64,000 bases of DNA from Candidatus Nitrosymbiomonas proteolyticus (GCA_017347465.1 AP021858.1:1754472-1818471), one strand, 5' to 3'. Counted from the stretch's first letter, positions 50,747 to 60,135 are shown. Program-made: numbers and translations. Notes: a model not told the origin generated them from the sequence alone.

Positions 50747-52127
50747 GCAGCTCATTGAAGTCGGCTACTTGGTGGCCGCCGTGTGCTTCATCCTTTCTCT
50801 GAAGCTCCTCAATTCGCCGCTGACGGCTCGGAAGGGCAACGCGTTGGCGGCGGTCGGGATGGCGATTGCTTTGGGCGTGACCTTCGCGCTTCCGGGAATC
50901 AGCAATTGGGGGCTGATTCTGGGTGGGTTCGCAATCGGTTCGGTTCTGGGTGTGGTTTCGGCGCGCAGGGTCGCGATGACCGCGATGCCGCAAATGGTCG
51001 CCTTGCTCAACGGGCTGGGCGGCGGCGCGGTCGCTCTTGTCGCGCTGGTCGAGTTTCTCGAAAGCAACCAAGGCGCGGGCTTGGATTCCATCGGGCTTGT
51101 GACGGCGGTGCTGAGCGCGATCATCGGAAGTGTGAGTTTCTCGGGCAGCGTCATCGCTTTCGGCAAGCTCCAGGAGTTGATCACGAGCCGCGCTGTGACC
51201 GGGGTTCTCCTCAAGGTCGCGACGTTCATCGCTCTGGCCGGGATCATCGGAATCGCGCTGTCGCTTACCCTCGGTACGCCCCGCATCGAGGCGTTTCTCC
51301 TTCTGCTCGGCCTTTCGGTCGCGTTGGGCGTGCTTGGCGTAATCCCGATCGGCGGGGCAGACATGCCCGTCGTCATTTCGCTGTTGAACTCGTTTACGGG
51401 TTGCGCAGCCGGGCTTGCGGGCTTTGTTCTCGGCAACACGGCGCTGCTGATCGGAGGCGGCCTTGTCGGTGCGAGCGGCCTGATCCTCACGCTTCAGATG
51501 TGTAGCGCCATGAACCGCTCGCTCGAAAACGTGCTTTTTGGAGCTTTTGGAGCGACGACCTCCTCGGCAATGGGGGGCTCCGGAGCGACTGGGACCGTTC
51601 GCAACTACTCAGTCGAGGACGCGGCGATCATGTTCTCGAACGCCTCAAGCGTGGTGATCGTGCCTGGATATGGCCTTGCGGTCGCCCAGGCGCAGCACGT
51701 CGTCAAGGAGCTTGCCAACAAACTTGCAGGGATGGGAATCGACGTGAAGTTCGCCGTACACTCAGTCGCGGGACGGATGCCAGGGCATATGAACGTTCTC
51801 CTCGCGGAGGCCGACGTGCCCTACGATCAGCTCTACGATATCGATCAGATCAACCCGCTGTTTCCTGAGACCGATGTTGCGCTCGTCGTCGGCGCTAACG
51901 ACGTCGTCAATCCTTCGGCGCGTTACGATAAGGCCAGCCCGGTCTACGGAATGCCGATCCTCGACGTCGACAAGGCGCAGAACTGCATCGTCATCAAGCG
52001 AAGCATGAAGCCGGGGTTTGCAGGAATCGACAACGAGCTGTTCGTGATGCCGAATACGTCGATGGTGTTCGGCGACGCCAAGCAGGTGATCACCAAGATG
52101 GTCGCGGCGCTCGAACCCTACGCGTAG
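50727..52127 (+). CDS. pntB: NAD(P) transhydrogenase beta subunit
   Basis: 466 residues. About nine transmembrane helices (1-265) followed by the NADP(H)-binding domain III (about 290-466), with VVIVPGYGLAVAQAQH, FAVHSVAGRMPGHMNVLLAEADVPYD, VALVVGANDVVNPSAR and IVIKRSMKPGFAGIDNELF. GNTALLIGGGLVGASGLILTLQMC is the conserved membrane part. GGAGG precedes the ATG by 10 bases, inside pntAB. Its TAG stop lies one base from that of the convergent gene. Confidence 0.96.
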   Translation: MSPEQTKQLIEVGYLVAAVCFILSLKLLNSPLTARKGNALAAVGMAIALGVTFALPGISNWGLILGGFAIGSVLGVVSARRVAMTAMPQMVALLNGLGGGAVALVALVEFLESNQGAGLDSIGLVTAVLSAIIGSVSFSGSVIAFGKLQELITSRAVTGVLLKVATFIALAGIIGIALSLTLGTPRIEAFLLLLGLSVALGVLGVIPIGGADMPVVISLLNSFTGCAAGLAGFVLGNTALLIGGGLVGASGLILTLQMCSAMNRSLENVLFGAFGATTSSAMGGSGATGTVRNYSVEDAAIMFSNASSVVIVPGYGLAVAQAQHVVKELANKLAGMGIDVKFAVHSVAGRMPGHMNVLLAEADVPYDQLYDIDQINPLFPETDVALVVGANDVVNPSARYDKASPVYGMPILDVDKAQNCIVIKRSMKPGFAGIDNELFVMPNTSMVFGDAKQVITKMVAALEPYA

Positions 52128-52128
52128 G

Positions 52129-53550
52129 CTACTTGTCGGACACCCACTTTGCGTGGCCATCGGCAAACACGACGGCGCGACCTCCAGGGCCGACCACGTA
52201 TCCCATTTCGGTGTCGGCCGGGTTCTGAATGGAGGCCATGTTTCCGCCCCCGAACGTATAGACGAACCCCTTGAGGACCTCTCGATTCTTGACATACGGC
52301 GACAGCAAGTCTTCCACGTTGTCGGTCTTCGAGGGAAAGCGCTCGTCGTTGTCGGTGGCAAACATGATCATCGCCATCCCAGCCATCTTTGCTTTCATTA
52401 GAACTTCGTTACGCAGTTGCTGTTCGAGCTTCTCGATGAACTCGTCAACGGGCGCAGGGGTGATCGGACGGATGAGGGCGACGCCCCGCGAAACCACGAG
52501 CACTTCTTCACCAGTGGGCGAGAGTGCCGCGAAACTCGCATCGAATTCGATCAGCGCTGCGCTCCCGTATTGGGCCGGGACCTTAGGGTTCCTGGGGGGC
52601 GCAGGCGCCTGCCCTTGCCCTTCTTCACCTGGCGCAACTTGGGGGACGAGCATAGCGGTGTTGGGCAGTCCAGCGGCGTTGCCCCCCAGCGCGACCCTCA
52701 ACGGGCCGTCGAGGCGTTCACGTTCATAAAACACGTTGCCTCTTGGGCCTGGAAGGGGGGAGACCTTTCCCGTGGTGGCGTCAAGTTCGTACCAAGCTTG
52801 CGAGGCCTTGCCTTGGGAGAATTCCGTGGTCCAAACCACGAGCTTGTTGGGTGCGACGGACCAAGCCGCGTCCGCCATACCGGAAGGTAGCGGGATCGCG
52901 GGGCCGAGGCCCGACCTGGGGTCGTAAACGTGAGCGGAATTCTCCGTGGCGCTCAGACTGGAAAGGTCAGTCGTTGGCTGGCTCAGCCGGCTCAACGCGA
53001 TGAGAGCTTGCGGGCCTTTGGTCACGACGCGAATTCGAGGACCTGTACCCGCTTTCGATTCCGGTGAGTCCCAAAGGAGGCGAGCCGTTCCCGAAGACTC
53101 GCTGACTTCGAAGAGGAGGACCTTGGAAACGCCGCCAACGCCGTCCGCTCGATACAGCATGACCTCGGCCAATGCGAAGCCGGAGTCGCCCAGGTTATGG
53201 ACTTCGCCCGAGGCTGAATGCCAGGAGCCTAGGTTCAGAGTCGACTGCTTCGAGCGGCTCTTCCGGTCCCAAACCGAGAGTTCGAAGCGGAACGGTTCGG
53301 GAAGCTTGCCGGACTTCTGGGCGGCGGCCTCCATTTCGCTGGGAAACGACGCCCCGGGTGCCCTCAACACGATCACCTTCTTGCCGCTTCCTACCCAGCC
53401 GCAGTAGCTCACCAACGAATCCGCCACAACGACCGAAGGAGAAACGAGCCCGTAGGCGCTTTCACCGACGACTACCCACTGATTGGGGTCGAAGCGCTGC
53501 GCGGGCGCGATGGCTGAGAGGAAGACGAGCCCGCTCACAAGAGACTTCAT
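52129..53550 (-). CDS. Exported protein with a pseudopilin-like C-terminal module
   Basis: 473 residues from ATG 53550; signal peptide (SLVSGLVFLSAIAPAQ). The first about 370 residues are beta-rich, with no recognised domain. The last about 90 (from NEVLMKAKMAGMAMIMFATDNDERFP through LLSPYVKN to VVFADGHAKWVSDK) look like the globular part of the Armatimonadota/Planctomycetota type II secretion pseudopilins (DUF1559-like, with the 'ADGH' ending). The hydrophobic prepilin helix and cleavage site that should precede it are missing. A P/G/Q-rich linker (about 315-330) is present. TATGCT lies six bases before the ATG and there is no ribosome site. It follows the M14 gene by 29 bases, the last of four minus-strand genes. 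Confidence 0.7.
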   Translation of the reverse strand: MKSLVSGLVFLSAIAPAQRFDPNQWVVVGESAYGLVSPSVVVADSLVSYCGWVGSGKKVIVLRAPGASFPSEMEAAAQKSGKLPEPFRFELSVWDRKSRSKQSTLNLGSWHSASGEVHNLGDSGFALAEVMLYRADGVGGVSKVLLFEVSESSGTARLLWDSPESKAGTGPRIRVVTKGPQALIALSRLSQPTTDLSSLSATENSAHVYDPRSGLGPAIPLPSGMADAAWSVAPNKLVVWTTEFSQGKASQAWYELDATTGKVSPLPGPRGNVFYERERLDGPLRVALGGNAAGLPNTAMLVPQVAPGEEGQGQAPAPPRNPKVPAQYGSAALIEFDASFAALSPTGEEVLVVSRGVALIRPITPAPVDEFIEKLEQQLRNEVLMKAKMAGMAMIMFATDNDERFPSKTDNVEDLLSPYVKNREVLKGFVYTFGGGNMASIQNPADTEMGYVVGPGGRAVVFADGHAKWVSDK

Positions 53551-53556
53551 ACGGAT

Positions 53557-53562
53557 AGCATA
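53557..53562 (-). promoter_or_regulatory. -10 box for a probable leaderless mRNA
   Basis: TATGCT on the minus strand ends six bases before the ATG at 53550. It lies in the short gap after the M14 gene, so the pseudopilin-tail gene may be expressed both from this site and by readthrough. Confidence 0.4.
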
Positions 53563-53579
53563 CGACATCATGCTCGGGC

Positions 53580-56264
53580 TCACTTGGAACCTTGAGCTGC
53601 TTTGGGGAAGAACAGCGAGTTGAAGACGAACTTGAACGAGCCGTGGGTCTGCCCTCGGAAGAGAACCTCAGGCCCAAGAAGCAGCAATCGCCCTTTGCCG
53701 ACGTTGATCGAGAGGGCCGCGATTGCGTCTTTCAGTTGGCCTTGGCCCCACGCCCAACCGCTCCGCAAGGGGGCGTCAGAGTCGAACCACGCTAACTTCC
53801 GGATCATAGAGAGATCGGCATCCGCGCGAATTGCAAACGCCGGGCTGTTGTCGAACATCACATCGACTGTGGCCGGCAGTCCGTAGCACTCCGGCTCCGA
53901 ATCCTCGACCCTCACGCGCAGAACCGAACCCGGAACGAAGAACTTGTCGCGGCCCAGCGGACGTGGGGAAGGCCCAGATCGGTCGACCAGAGCGCTCTCC
54001 ACGGGAAGGCCCAGCCGTTGGGCGATTCCGGTTGCCGAGCCTATCGCGACCACCGTCCCACCCGCCTCCAGGAATTGCCGCACTTGAGGAAGCGATTCGT
54101 CGAGGGTGAGGTTGCCCATCCGCCCCTTCCATTCTAAGGGGATCGTTGGGTCGTCGGGCGCCCGCCCCTGAGGGCCGCCCCCACCCGAAGACCCGAAGGT
54201 CGCTCCGTCGGGCAGGATGAGGACGTCGTACTTGGCGAGCGCCCCCGCGTCGATCTCCGGCGGAAACGCCACATCGAAATCGAACTCGAACTGCTCCAGT
54301 ATCCACCGAGTCCATCCCGAAGTCATCGAGCCTCCATACCGATCCCAGAGCGCGATCCGGTTTCGGGACACGGGCACATGCGTCCCGCGAGGGCGCCCCG
54401 CAACGCCGCGGAACGTCACACCCAATTCGTTGGCGATCTGCGCGATCTTCGGCCTCAGACCGTCGGCTTCAGGTACGTAGAAGGATCCTCCGAGAACGGG
54501 AACCTCGCCCTGCGCTTCGGAGCCGGAGACACGAAACACCGAAACCCCGTCTCTTAGCAACCGGTTTACGGCGACGAAGCTGTCGTTGACTTGCGGATCG
54601 AGGACGTACCCTGCCGGTAGGCCCCGAGGGGAGCTCACCATTCCGGTTGGTTTGGGCGCACGGCCCGAAACGGCCGTCGCGTCGAATCTCGGGGGGTCGA
54701 GGACTCTCAGAAAGTCGATGCCGAAGGTGAAGGCGGGCGTCCAGCCTGCGCTGTCATAAGGTGGGGTTGGCGGTCCACCTTGGTAAGCGAAGTCGTCCGG
54801 GTGAACTTGCGGTTCGAACATGCTGAGGATATGCGGGCGATAGGCCTGGGCAAGGCGGACCAAGTACGAACCGGCCGGGACCAGGCGTCCGTCGATCTGG
54901 ACGGCCTGCCTCGTGCGCTCGATTTCGATCCCCGTATCGATCAGCATGTTGACGAACTTCACTGCTGTGCCGAAGTCGGGTTGATCGCTGGGGATCACAT
55001 AAAGCTTGGCGTCCCGATCCTCCGGCCGCCTGATCTCCTGGAGGGAGTTCGCCGCTGCGATCCGTCGGGGATGGGGCGTCCATGTGTCGGATAGCCCTTT
55101 CTCTATGGAGTTTCGTCCCATTCTCCATACGTTCAGGAGGAGCGACTCCCGATACCGCGACGCGTAGTCGAGAATCGCGTAGTTCGCCGTAATCGAATAC
55201 TCGACGGATTGGCGCAACCGCCACGTTTGGGGCTCGATGGGGAAAGGCAGGTCCATCGAAGGAAGCTGGCGCTCCCGTCGGAAGGGCACCTGGATCGGAT
55301 TGGGACTGCCGATGGTTTCGGTGAGGATCCCGACCATATTGTGGTAGTAGGTCGTGGTGCGCAAGCCCCCATTCCACCAAGCGGAGTAGGAAGCTCCGGA
55401 CCGCATGGTGACGCCGGGCTTGTTCTCCGCGATGAAGCGTTGGTGCATCGCCGCGCTGACGGCATCGAGGGTGACGCGGCACAGCGGGTCGCATTCATAA
55501 GGGAAGGGGTCGCGGAAGGGCGGAGCGAACATGACCGTCCCTGCCGGTCCGGTCTGGTGGTGGTTGTAGACGATTTGGGGATACCACTCGTGATACAAGA
55601 CCCGATTCATGTTTCTGGTTTCGGGTTGGGTCGAGGCGTAGAAATCGCGGTTGTTGTCGTGCCCGATGTACTTCTGGTAAAGCCTGGGGACGCCTCCAGC
55701 CGAACGCGTTTCGGGCGGAGACTTCCTCATGTACCAGTTGGCCACGAGGTCATGGCCGTCGGGGTTGGCGTGGACGAGGAGGATGATGCAGTCATCAAGA
55801 ATGCGCCGGGTCTCAGGGTCGTCACGCTGGACGAGCACGTAGGCCATTTCGGCGAGGGCTTGCGCGCACAGGACCTCGGTGGCATGGAGCCCCCCATCGA
55901 TCCAGACGACCGATTTGCCCTCTCTTGCCAGTTCGCGAGCCGCCTTTTCATCGGCGTCCTTCGCTCGTGAAAGTCGGCCGGAGATCTCTCGGAACTTATC
56001 GAGCCGACGCGCATTTTCGGGGGAGGTCACGACCGCCATGAACTGATCGCGACCCTCTGCGGTCTTACCGACGTTGACCAGTTGCAGTCGGTTCGACTCG
56101 GCGTCGAGCTTCTTCAAATAGGCCACATACTGCTCGTAGTTGATGAGGTGGTAGTCAGCGCCGAGTGGGTGTCCGAAAAAGGACTCGGGCGAGGTCACGC
56201 GCAACTGGCAGAGGACCGCAGCCGGGAGGAAAGCTAACCAAAAGAACGACAGTCGTGAGTTCAT
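53580..56264 (-). CDS. Exported M14-like zinc carboxypeptidase
   Basis: 894 residues from ATG 56264, which begins a signal peptide (SFFWLAFLPAAVLCQ); the long open frame upstream has no homology and overlaps the DUF2207 gene. The M14 domain occupies about 40-400: zinc ligands H and E in DGGLHATEVLCAQ, the third His in VYNHHQTGP, and the catalytic Glu in GILTETIGSP; PDGHDLVANWY and HDNNRDFY are also typical. The C-terminal about 480 residues are an alpha/beta region resembling a class I glutamine amidotransferase-like fold (YDVLILPDGATFG, FLEAGGTVVAIGSATG), frequent in this sub-family. Third gene of M1-DUF2207-M14-pseudopilin tail. Confidence 0.9.
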   Translation of the reverse strand: MNSRLSFFWLAFLPAAVLCQLRVTSPESFFGHPLGADYHLINYEQYVAYLKKLDAESNRLQLVNVGKTAEGRDQFMAVVTSPENARRLDKFREISGRLSRAKDADEKAARELAREGKSVVWIDGGLHATEVLCAQALAEMAYVLVQRDDPETRRILDDCIILLVHANPDGHDLVANWYMRKSPPETRSAGGVPRLYQKYIGHDNNRDFYASTQPETRNMNRVLYHEWYPQIVYNHHQTGPAGTVMFAPPFRDPFPYECDPLCRVTLDAVSAAMHQRFIAENKPGVTMRSGASYSAWWNGGLRTTTYYHNMVGILTETIGSPNPIQVPFRRERQLPSMDLPFPIEPQTWRLRQSVEYSITANYAILDYASRYRESLLLNVWRMGRNSIEKGLSDTWTPHPRRIAAANSLQEIRRPEDRDAKLYVIPSDQPDFGTAVKFVNMLIDTGIEIERTRQAVQIDGRLVPAGSYLVRLAQAYRPHILSMFEPQVHPDDFAYQGGPPTPPYDSAGWTPAFTFGIDFLRVLDPPRFDATAVSGRAPKPTGMVSSPRGLPAGYVLDPQVNDSFVAVNRLLRDGVSVFRVSGSEAQGEVPVLGGSFYVPEADGLRPKIAQIANELGVTFRGVAGRPRGTHVPVSRNRIALWDRYGGSMTSGWTRWILEQFEFDFDVAFPPEIDAGALAKYDVLILPDGATFGSSGGGGPQGRAPDDPTIPLEWKGRMGNLTLDESLPQVRQFLEAGGTVVAIGSATGIAQRLGLPVESALVDRSGPSPRPLGRDKFFVPGSVLRVRVEDSEPECYGLPATVDVMFDNSPAFAIRADADLSMIRKLAWFDSDAPLRSGWAWGQGQLKDAIAALSINVGKGRLLLLGPEVLFRGQTHGSFKFVFNSLFFPKAAQGSK

Positions 56265-56311
56265 GGGATGTATCCGCTTTCGATGGCCGAGCTTGGGAGT
56301 CCTGCTCGATC

Positions 56312-58138
56312 CTACCAACTCCCTCCACCTCCTCCACCAAATCCACCGCCCGAGAATCCTCCTCCGCTGCTGAACCCCGAGCCTCCGCCGCTCGCTCCGC
56401 TGGATCGGGGAGGGGTCGACGCAGAGGCCGCGAGCGATTCGCCCATATCGGAAAGGTCGCTCGCGAACATCGTTGCGTTGAACTGGCCTGCGTACGCTCC
56501 CCGGTACCAACTCGGAGCTTGCTTCACGATATCCTGGAACGTCTGCCCCCAGTGGTAAACGAGTCCAAAAGAGATCGCATAGGGAAGCAGCCGCTCGAAG
56601 AGGGCTTGATCGGGATGCTTTTCGGCCATCCAATTCATCTCGTTGCGGTGCGCGCGCGCGATGAACTCCGACAGCCCCAAGACTTGGTCCCGGGTGCGGT
56701 TGCCAAGAGGAAGCCGCCGCGGCATCTGGCGGCTGAAAGAATAGAGAATCGGAAGCGCCACGACTCCACCGATTGCGCCAGGCCAAAGGTTCCAAACTGG
56801 GGCGATCCAAGCCGCCAATAGAGCCAACGCAACGATCCCGAGCACGCCCACGGTCATCCAGCCCACGCGGACGTTTTCGGGGCTACGAACGTAAAAGCCC
56901 CGGTCGACAAGGGTTTCGTAAATCTCCTGTCTCAGTTCACCGATTTGGGGCGCGACCTTGGTTTGGAGGTCCAGCTTGGTGACGACGTCCCCACAGGTCT
57001 TGAGCTTGGCGAGCAAGAGCGACTCGAACGGCGTTAGATCGAGTTCGGGTTTCTTGTCCGTAAACTTGAGCTCCGCTTCTTGCCGCTTGAAGAACATCCC
57101 GGTTTCGGTACTTTCGACGATGAGGTATCCCTTCGTGGCGAGGCTGATGATGCCCGCAGAAAGGTCCCTACGGTCCACGCGCTCGTCGATCAGCGCCCCA
57201 CATTCGGCCGGTCCGAGCCCTGAGGGAGGATCGAACGAGGTGGCAATGGGGCCGCTCTTTTCGTCGCGGCCGTGCTTGAGCCAAAGGAAGAACATACCGA
57301 GGAACACCCAGATCGGAATGGTCAGGCCGAGGTTGGGAAGCAGCAGCCAGCGAAGACGCTGCGCGAGAGTCGGCTCGGCGATCACGCCCTTGGGGAGTGC
57401 GAGGACGAGCGTCAGGCCGCTGTAAGAGGAAAGGGGCCACCTTCTTTCTCCCGAAAATTCGTCATCGGACAACGACACTTCCACCAGGGTTACGTCCCCG
57501 AGGCGGCGGGTCGTTCGTCCCGCAACGATATCGTTGGTCGTAGACCCATACGGACCCGCAAAGACCCTCCCACGAATCGGCTTGTCTGAGGGTACTTCGG
57601 GATAGTGGACGGTAAAGCCTGACCTTAGGATTGTGGTGTCCCATTCGTCGCCGGTGACGTTCCAATAGAACTCAGCCGTATCCCCCCAGTCTCCGGCGTT
57701 AGGGCCGAAAAAATTGAGGACGTTTTCAGTCCGGTAGCTGATCAAATAGGACTTCTGCGTGCCTGGACTGAGCCAGACATCCTCGTCCCCGATGCGAATC
57801 TTGAGGTTGGCCCCCTCGCGCGTGACGAGCGTCGTGAGCTTGTTGCCCGAATCGTCGGTTACGTGCACGTCCGTCAGGAGGATGTCCCTCCGCGTAGGGC
57901 CGCCAGTCTCGTAGGAAGTTGGAATGACGCGAAAGATGCCTCGGCGAGATTCGTAGAACGAAACCCGAATTTCCTCCAGGACCCGTACATTCCCGTTCTT
58001 CGCAATGTCGATCGTCGCGTGGAACGAGTCGATAACGTAAGGCTCGCCCGTGGGGGATTGCCGCGACTGGGGGGAGGCGAGGGCGACAAGAAACGACAAA
58101 GAACAAGCGGCAAGAACCGCACGTAACCGTCCGCACAT
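56312..58138 (-). CDS. DUF2207 membrane protein with a glycine-rich tail
   Basis: 608 residues from ATG 58138 (GAGGT about 9 bases before). Signal peptide, then an extracytoplasmic beta domain (about 30-215, starting IDSFHATIDIAKNGNVRVLEEIRVSFYESRRGIFR, the DUF2207 signature). A transmembrane helix near 265-285 (LGLTIPIWVFLGMFFLWL) is followed by a cytosolic winged-helix-like region, then two more hydrophobic segments near 440-480. The end is very glycine-rich (SSGGGFSGGGFGGGGGGSW). The function of DUF2207 is unknown. Between M1 (19 bases upstream) and M14 (47 bases downstream) genes. Confidence 0.9.
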   Translation of the reverse strand: MCGRLRAVLAACSLSFLVALASPQSRQSPTGEPYVIDSFHATIDIAKNGNVRVLEEIRVSFYESRRGIFRVIPTSYETGGPTRRDILLTDVHVTDDSGNKLTTLVTREGANLKIRIGDEDVWLSPGTQKSYLISYRTENVLNFFGPNAGDWGDTAEFYWNVTGDEWDTTILRSGFTVHYPEVPSDKPIRGRVFAGPYGSTTNDIVAGRTTRRLGDVTLVEVSLSDDEFSGERRWPLSSYSGLTLVLALPKGVIAEPTLAQRLRWLLLPNLGLTIPIWVFLGMFFLWLKHGRDEKSGPIATSFDPPSGLGPAECGALIDERVDRRDLSAGIISLATKGYLIVESTETGMFFKRQEAELKFTDKKPELDLTPFESLLLAKLKTCGDVVTKLDLQTKVAPQIGELRQEIYETLVDRGFYVRSPENVRVGWMTVGVLGIVALALLAAWIAPVWNLWPGAIGGVVALPILYSFSRQMPRRLPLGNRTRDQVLGLSEFIARAHRNEMNWMAEKHPDQALFERLLPYAISFGLVYHWGQTFQDIVKQAPSWYRGAYAGQFNATMFASDLSDMGESLAASASTPPRSSGASGGGSGFSSGGGFSGGGFGGGGGGSW

Positions 58139-58157
58139 GGTTGAACTGACCTCGAAG

Positions 58158-60026
58158 CTACTTTCGTATGGGGACTGCTTCGCCCGTTCTGGCGAGCGCA
58201 TAGCCCATCACATTTAGGGACGCGGACGTAGGCTCGAAATCGCTATCGATTCGAAAGAGTTCTGAGGCCTTCGACATCTCGACGACCTTCTTCGTGGACT
58301 TCGTTCCGGCAGACAAAGTGACTTCGAATCGGAGGCGGAAGGGCGTTGGAACTCCAGTTTGCCGAACCTGCACCCAAGTCCCCCAAGACCCATCTCGGAA
58401 GACCTTCTGAGCTTCGACGATTTGGAGCATGGGGAACGTGGCGTTTTCGATCCATTGACGCCAGAACCAAGCCAGGTCCTTGCCGCTCGCTTCCTCGAAG
58501 AACGGGCGAAGGTCGGCCCAAGTCGTATCCAAGCCTCGTCGCATTGCAGCGAGCGCCTTTAGCCCGACAAGCACAGCTTCAAGGCCGATCTCCGCTTCGA
58601 GGGCCTTCATCACGAACGCGCCCCGGAAGTAGGTGGCGGACCCGTCGAGGTGGGGCAGGGCCATTTGGCTGAGCGGCTTGGCTACGTCAAGCGTCCGGAG
58701 TCCTCCCTGGAGGGTTCCGTCCCGGTTGCCGTCGAAAAGCACGCTGTCCACGTACTGCGTAACGCCTTCGTTCCAGGTGTCCTTCGTATAGGAACACGGC
58801 GCCATCCCGCCAAACCACGTATGCACCAGTTCGTGGACGGGAAAGCGCGTAGAGATCGAGCGGTTGAGCAGCGTGTAGCTGTAGCTTTCGATCCCGTAAT
58901 AGGTGTCCGCTTCGAGCAGCGAATAGCTCGAATAGGGAAACGCTCCGAACCTGGCCTCCATGAACTCCATGCCTCGCCTGAGTCGGTCGACCTGTTCCTT
59001 GCCGCGGGCCGCATCGGGCGGGCCGAGGTGGTACGCCCGGATCGGCTTGCCGTTGGCTTCGGTTTCTGCGGCGAGTTGGTAAGGGCCTGCGACGACCTTC
59101 GGGAAACTGATGGGCAGACTGTTCTTGAATGCGGCTACCCGCATACCGGCCGGAGGATTGCGCGGGAGGAAACCGAGGTTTGCGGGGTCGGCGGGTTCGC
59201 CTTCGGAAAACGCGAGCCACTCCTCGGGGTGGGTGATGCGCGTTGTGGTCGTCATCGGCTGCCGGCCGAGAGTGGGAACCCAATTCGAAGTCACGTAAGC
59301 CGCGGCCGAGGTGACCTTTTCGGAGGCCGTTCCTGAAAGCTTCGCCACATACTCCAATTCGACGCTTCGGACCGGCGCAGAACTCCAGACGACTACGATT
59401 CCACCAGCCTGCACGACGTCGCCTTGCTTCAGTTCCGGAACGGATTCGGATGATGCCACAACCAGGCGAGCGGGCTCGTCGTTGACGCTGGCTTTCGAGA
59501 GTACGTACGCGTCGTTGAGTCGAAACACTGGCGCTTTCTCTCCGTTGAGCCGTTCAAGGTCGAGGCGAGCGCTGACTCGCACTTGATTCGTGCTGGGAAG
59601 CAACGCGACATCGAGCGCGGCATGGCGAACTCGATGCGACTGGGGAACGGCTTCAGCGATCTCCCTTCCCACACGGGGTCCCTCGGCGGCACGAATCAGC
59701 GTGTGGAGCGGGTCGTGATCGCTTTGAATTCCGTGAAACGCATGAAACACCGCCCATCCGAGATCGTCATCCGGCCAACCTGGCGGTGTCGGGATCACTT
59801 TGACCCCTACGCGAGTCAATCCGCCTCGCCGACCCGCCATTTCGATCAAGTAGGCGGAATCTTGCGCGCGGGCGAACTCGGTTTGGAGGTTGCGCTCGAT
59901 TCCGGAACCGAGCGCGAGTCGCAGTTTCTGAAGAGCCTCAGTTCGGAGGTCCTGCGAGGTCGGCTGCCAGAACGAAACACTCAGCAGCAGAACGGGAGCT
60001 ACAGCAATGCGGTGGTTCATCGTCAC
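58158..60026 (-). CDS. Exported M1 family (gluzincin) peptidase
   Basis: 622 residues from GTG 60026 (or the ATG two codons later). Signal peptide (VAPVLLLSVSFWQ). The first about 150 residues are not recognised. The catalytic part has HEXXH in FPVHELVHTWFGGM and the third ligand E in TWNEGVTQYVDSVL, 18 residues further, as in M1 aminopeptidases. The GAMEN exopeptidase motif is not obvious: the equivalent segment reads YYGIESYSYTLLN. A C-terminal helical part (IENATFPMLQIVEAQKV) follows. First gene of the M1-DUF2207-M14-pseudopilin-tail operon. Divergent from hrcA. Confidence 0.87.
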   Translation of the reverse strand: MTMNHRIAVAPVLLLSVSFWQPTSQDLRTEALQKLRLALGSGIERNLQTEFARAQDSAYLIEMAGRRGGLTRVGVKVIPTPPGWPDDDLGWAVFHAFHGIQSDHDPLHTLIRAAEGPRVGREIAEAVPQSHRVRHAALDVALLPSTNQVRVSARLDLERLNGEKAPVFRLNDAYVLSKASVNDEPARLVVASSESVPELKQGDVVQAGGIVVVWSSAPVRSVELEYVAKLSGTASEKVTSAAAYVTSNWVPTLGRQPMTTTTRITHPEEWLAFSEGEPADPANLGFLPRNPPAGMRVAAFKNSLPISFPKVVAGPYQLAAETEANGKPIRAYHLGPPDAARGKEQVDRLRRGMEFMEARFGAFPYSSYSLLEADTYYGIESYSYTLLNRSISTRFPVHELVHTWFGGMAPCSYTKDTWNEGVTQYVDSVLFDGNRDGTLQGGLRTLDVAKPLSQMALPHLDGSATYFRGAFVMKALEAEIGLEAVLVGLKALAAMRRGLDTTWADLRPFFEEASGKDLAWFWRQWIENATFPMLQIVEAQKVFRDGSWGTWVQVRQTGVPTPFRLRFEVTLSAGTKSTKKVVEMSKASELFRIDSDFEPTSASLNVMGYALARTGEAVPIRK

Positions 60027-60135
60027 TACTCATAGACGCTTGAGGAGGCCAGAACGGAACCCGCGCAGGCGAGGGGCTGGCGCTCAGGGGTCGAGTCTGC
60101 CAAAATAGTGTTGGTTCTCGAACGCCGAATTACTA

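Noticed and set aside
60027-60135. CIRCE element before hrcA
   Set aside because: No TTAGCACTC...GAGTGCTAA or close variant in the 109-base intergenic region.
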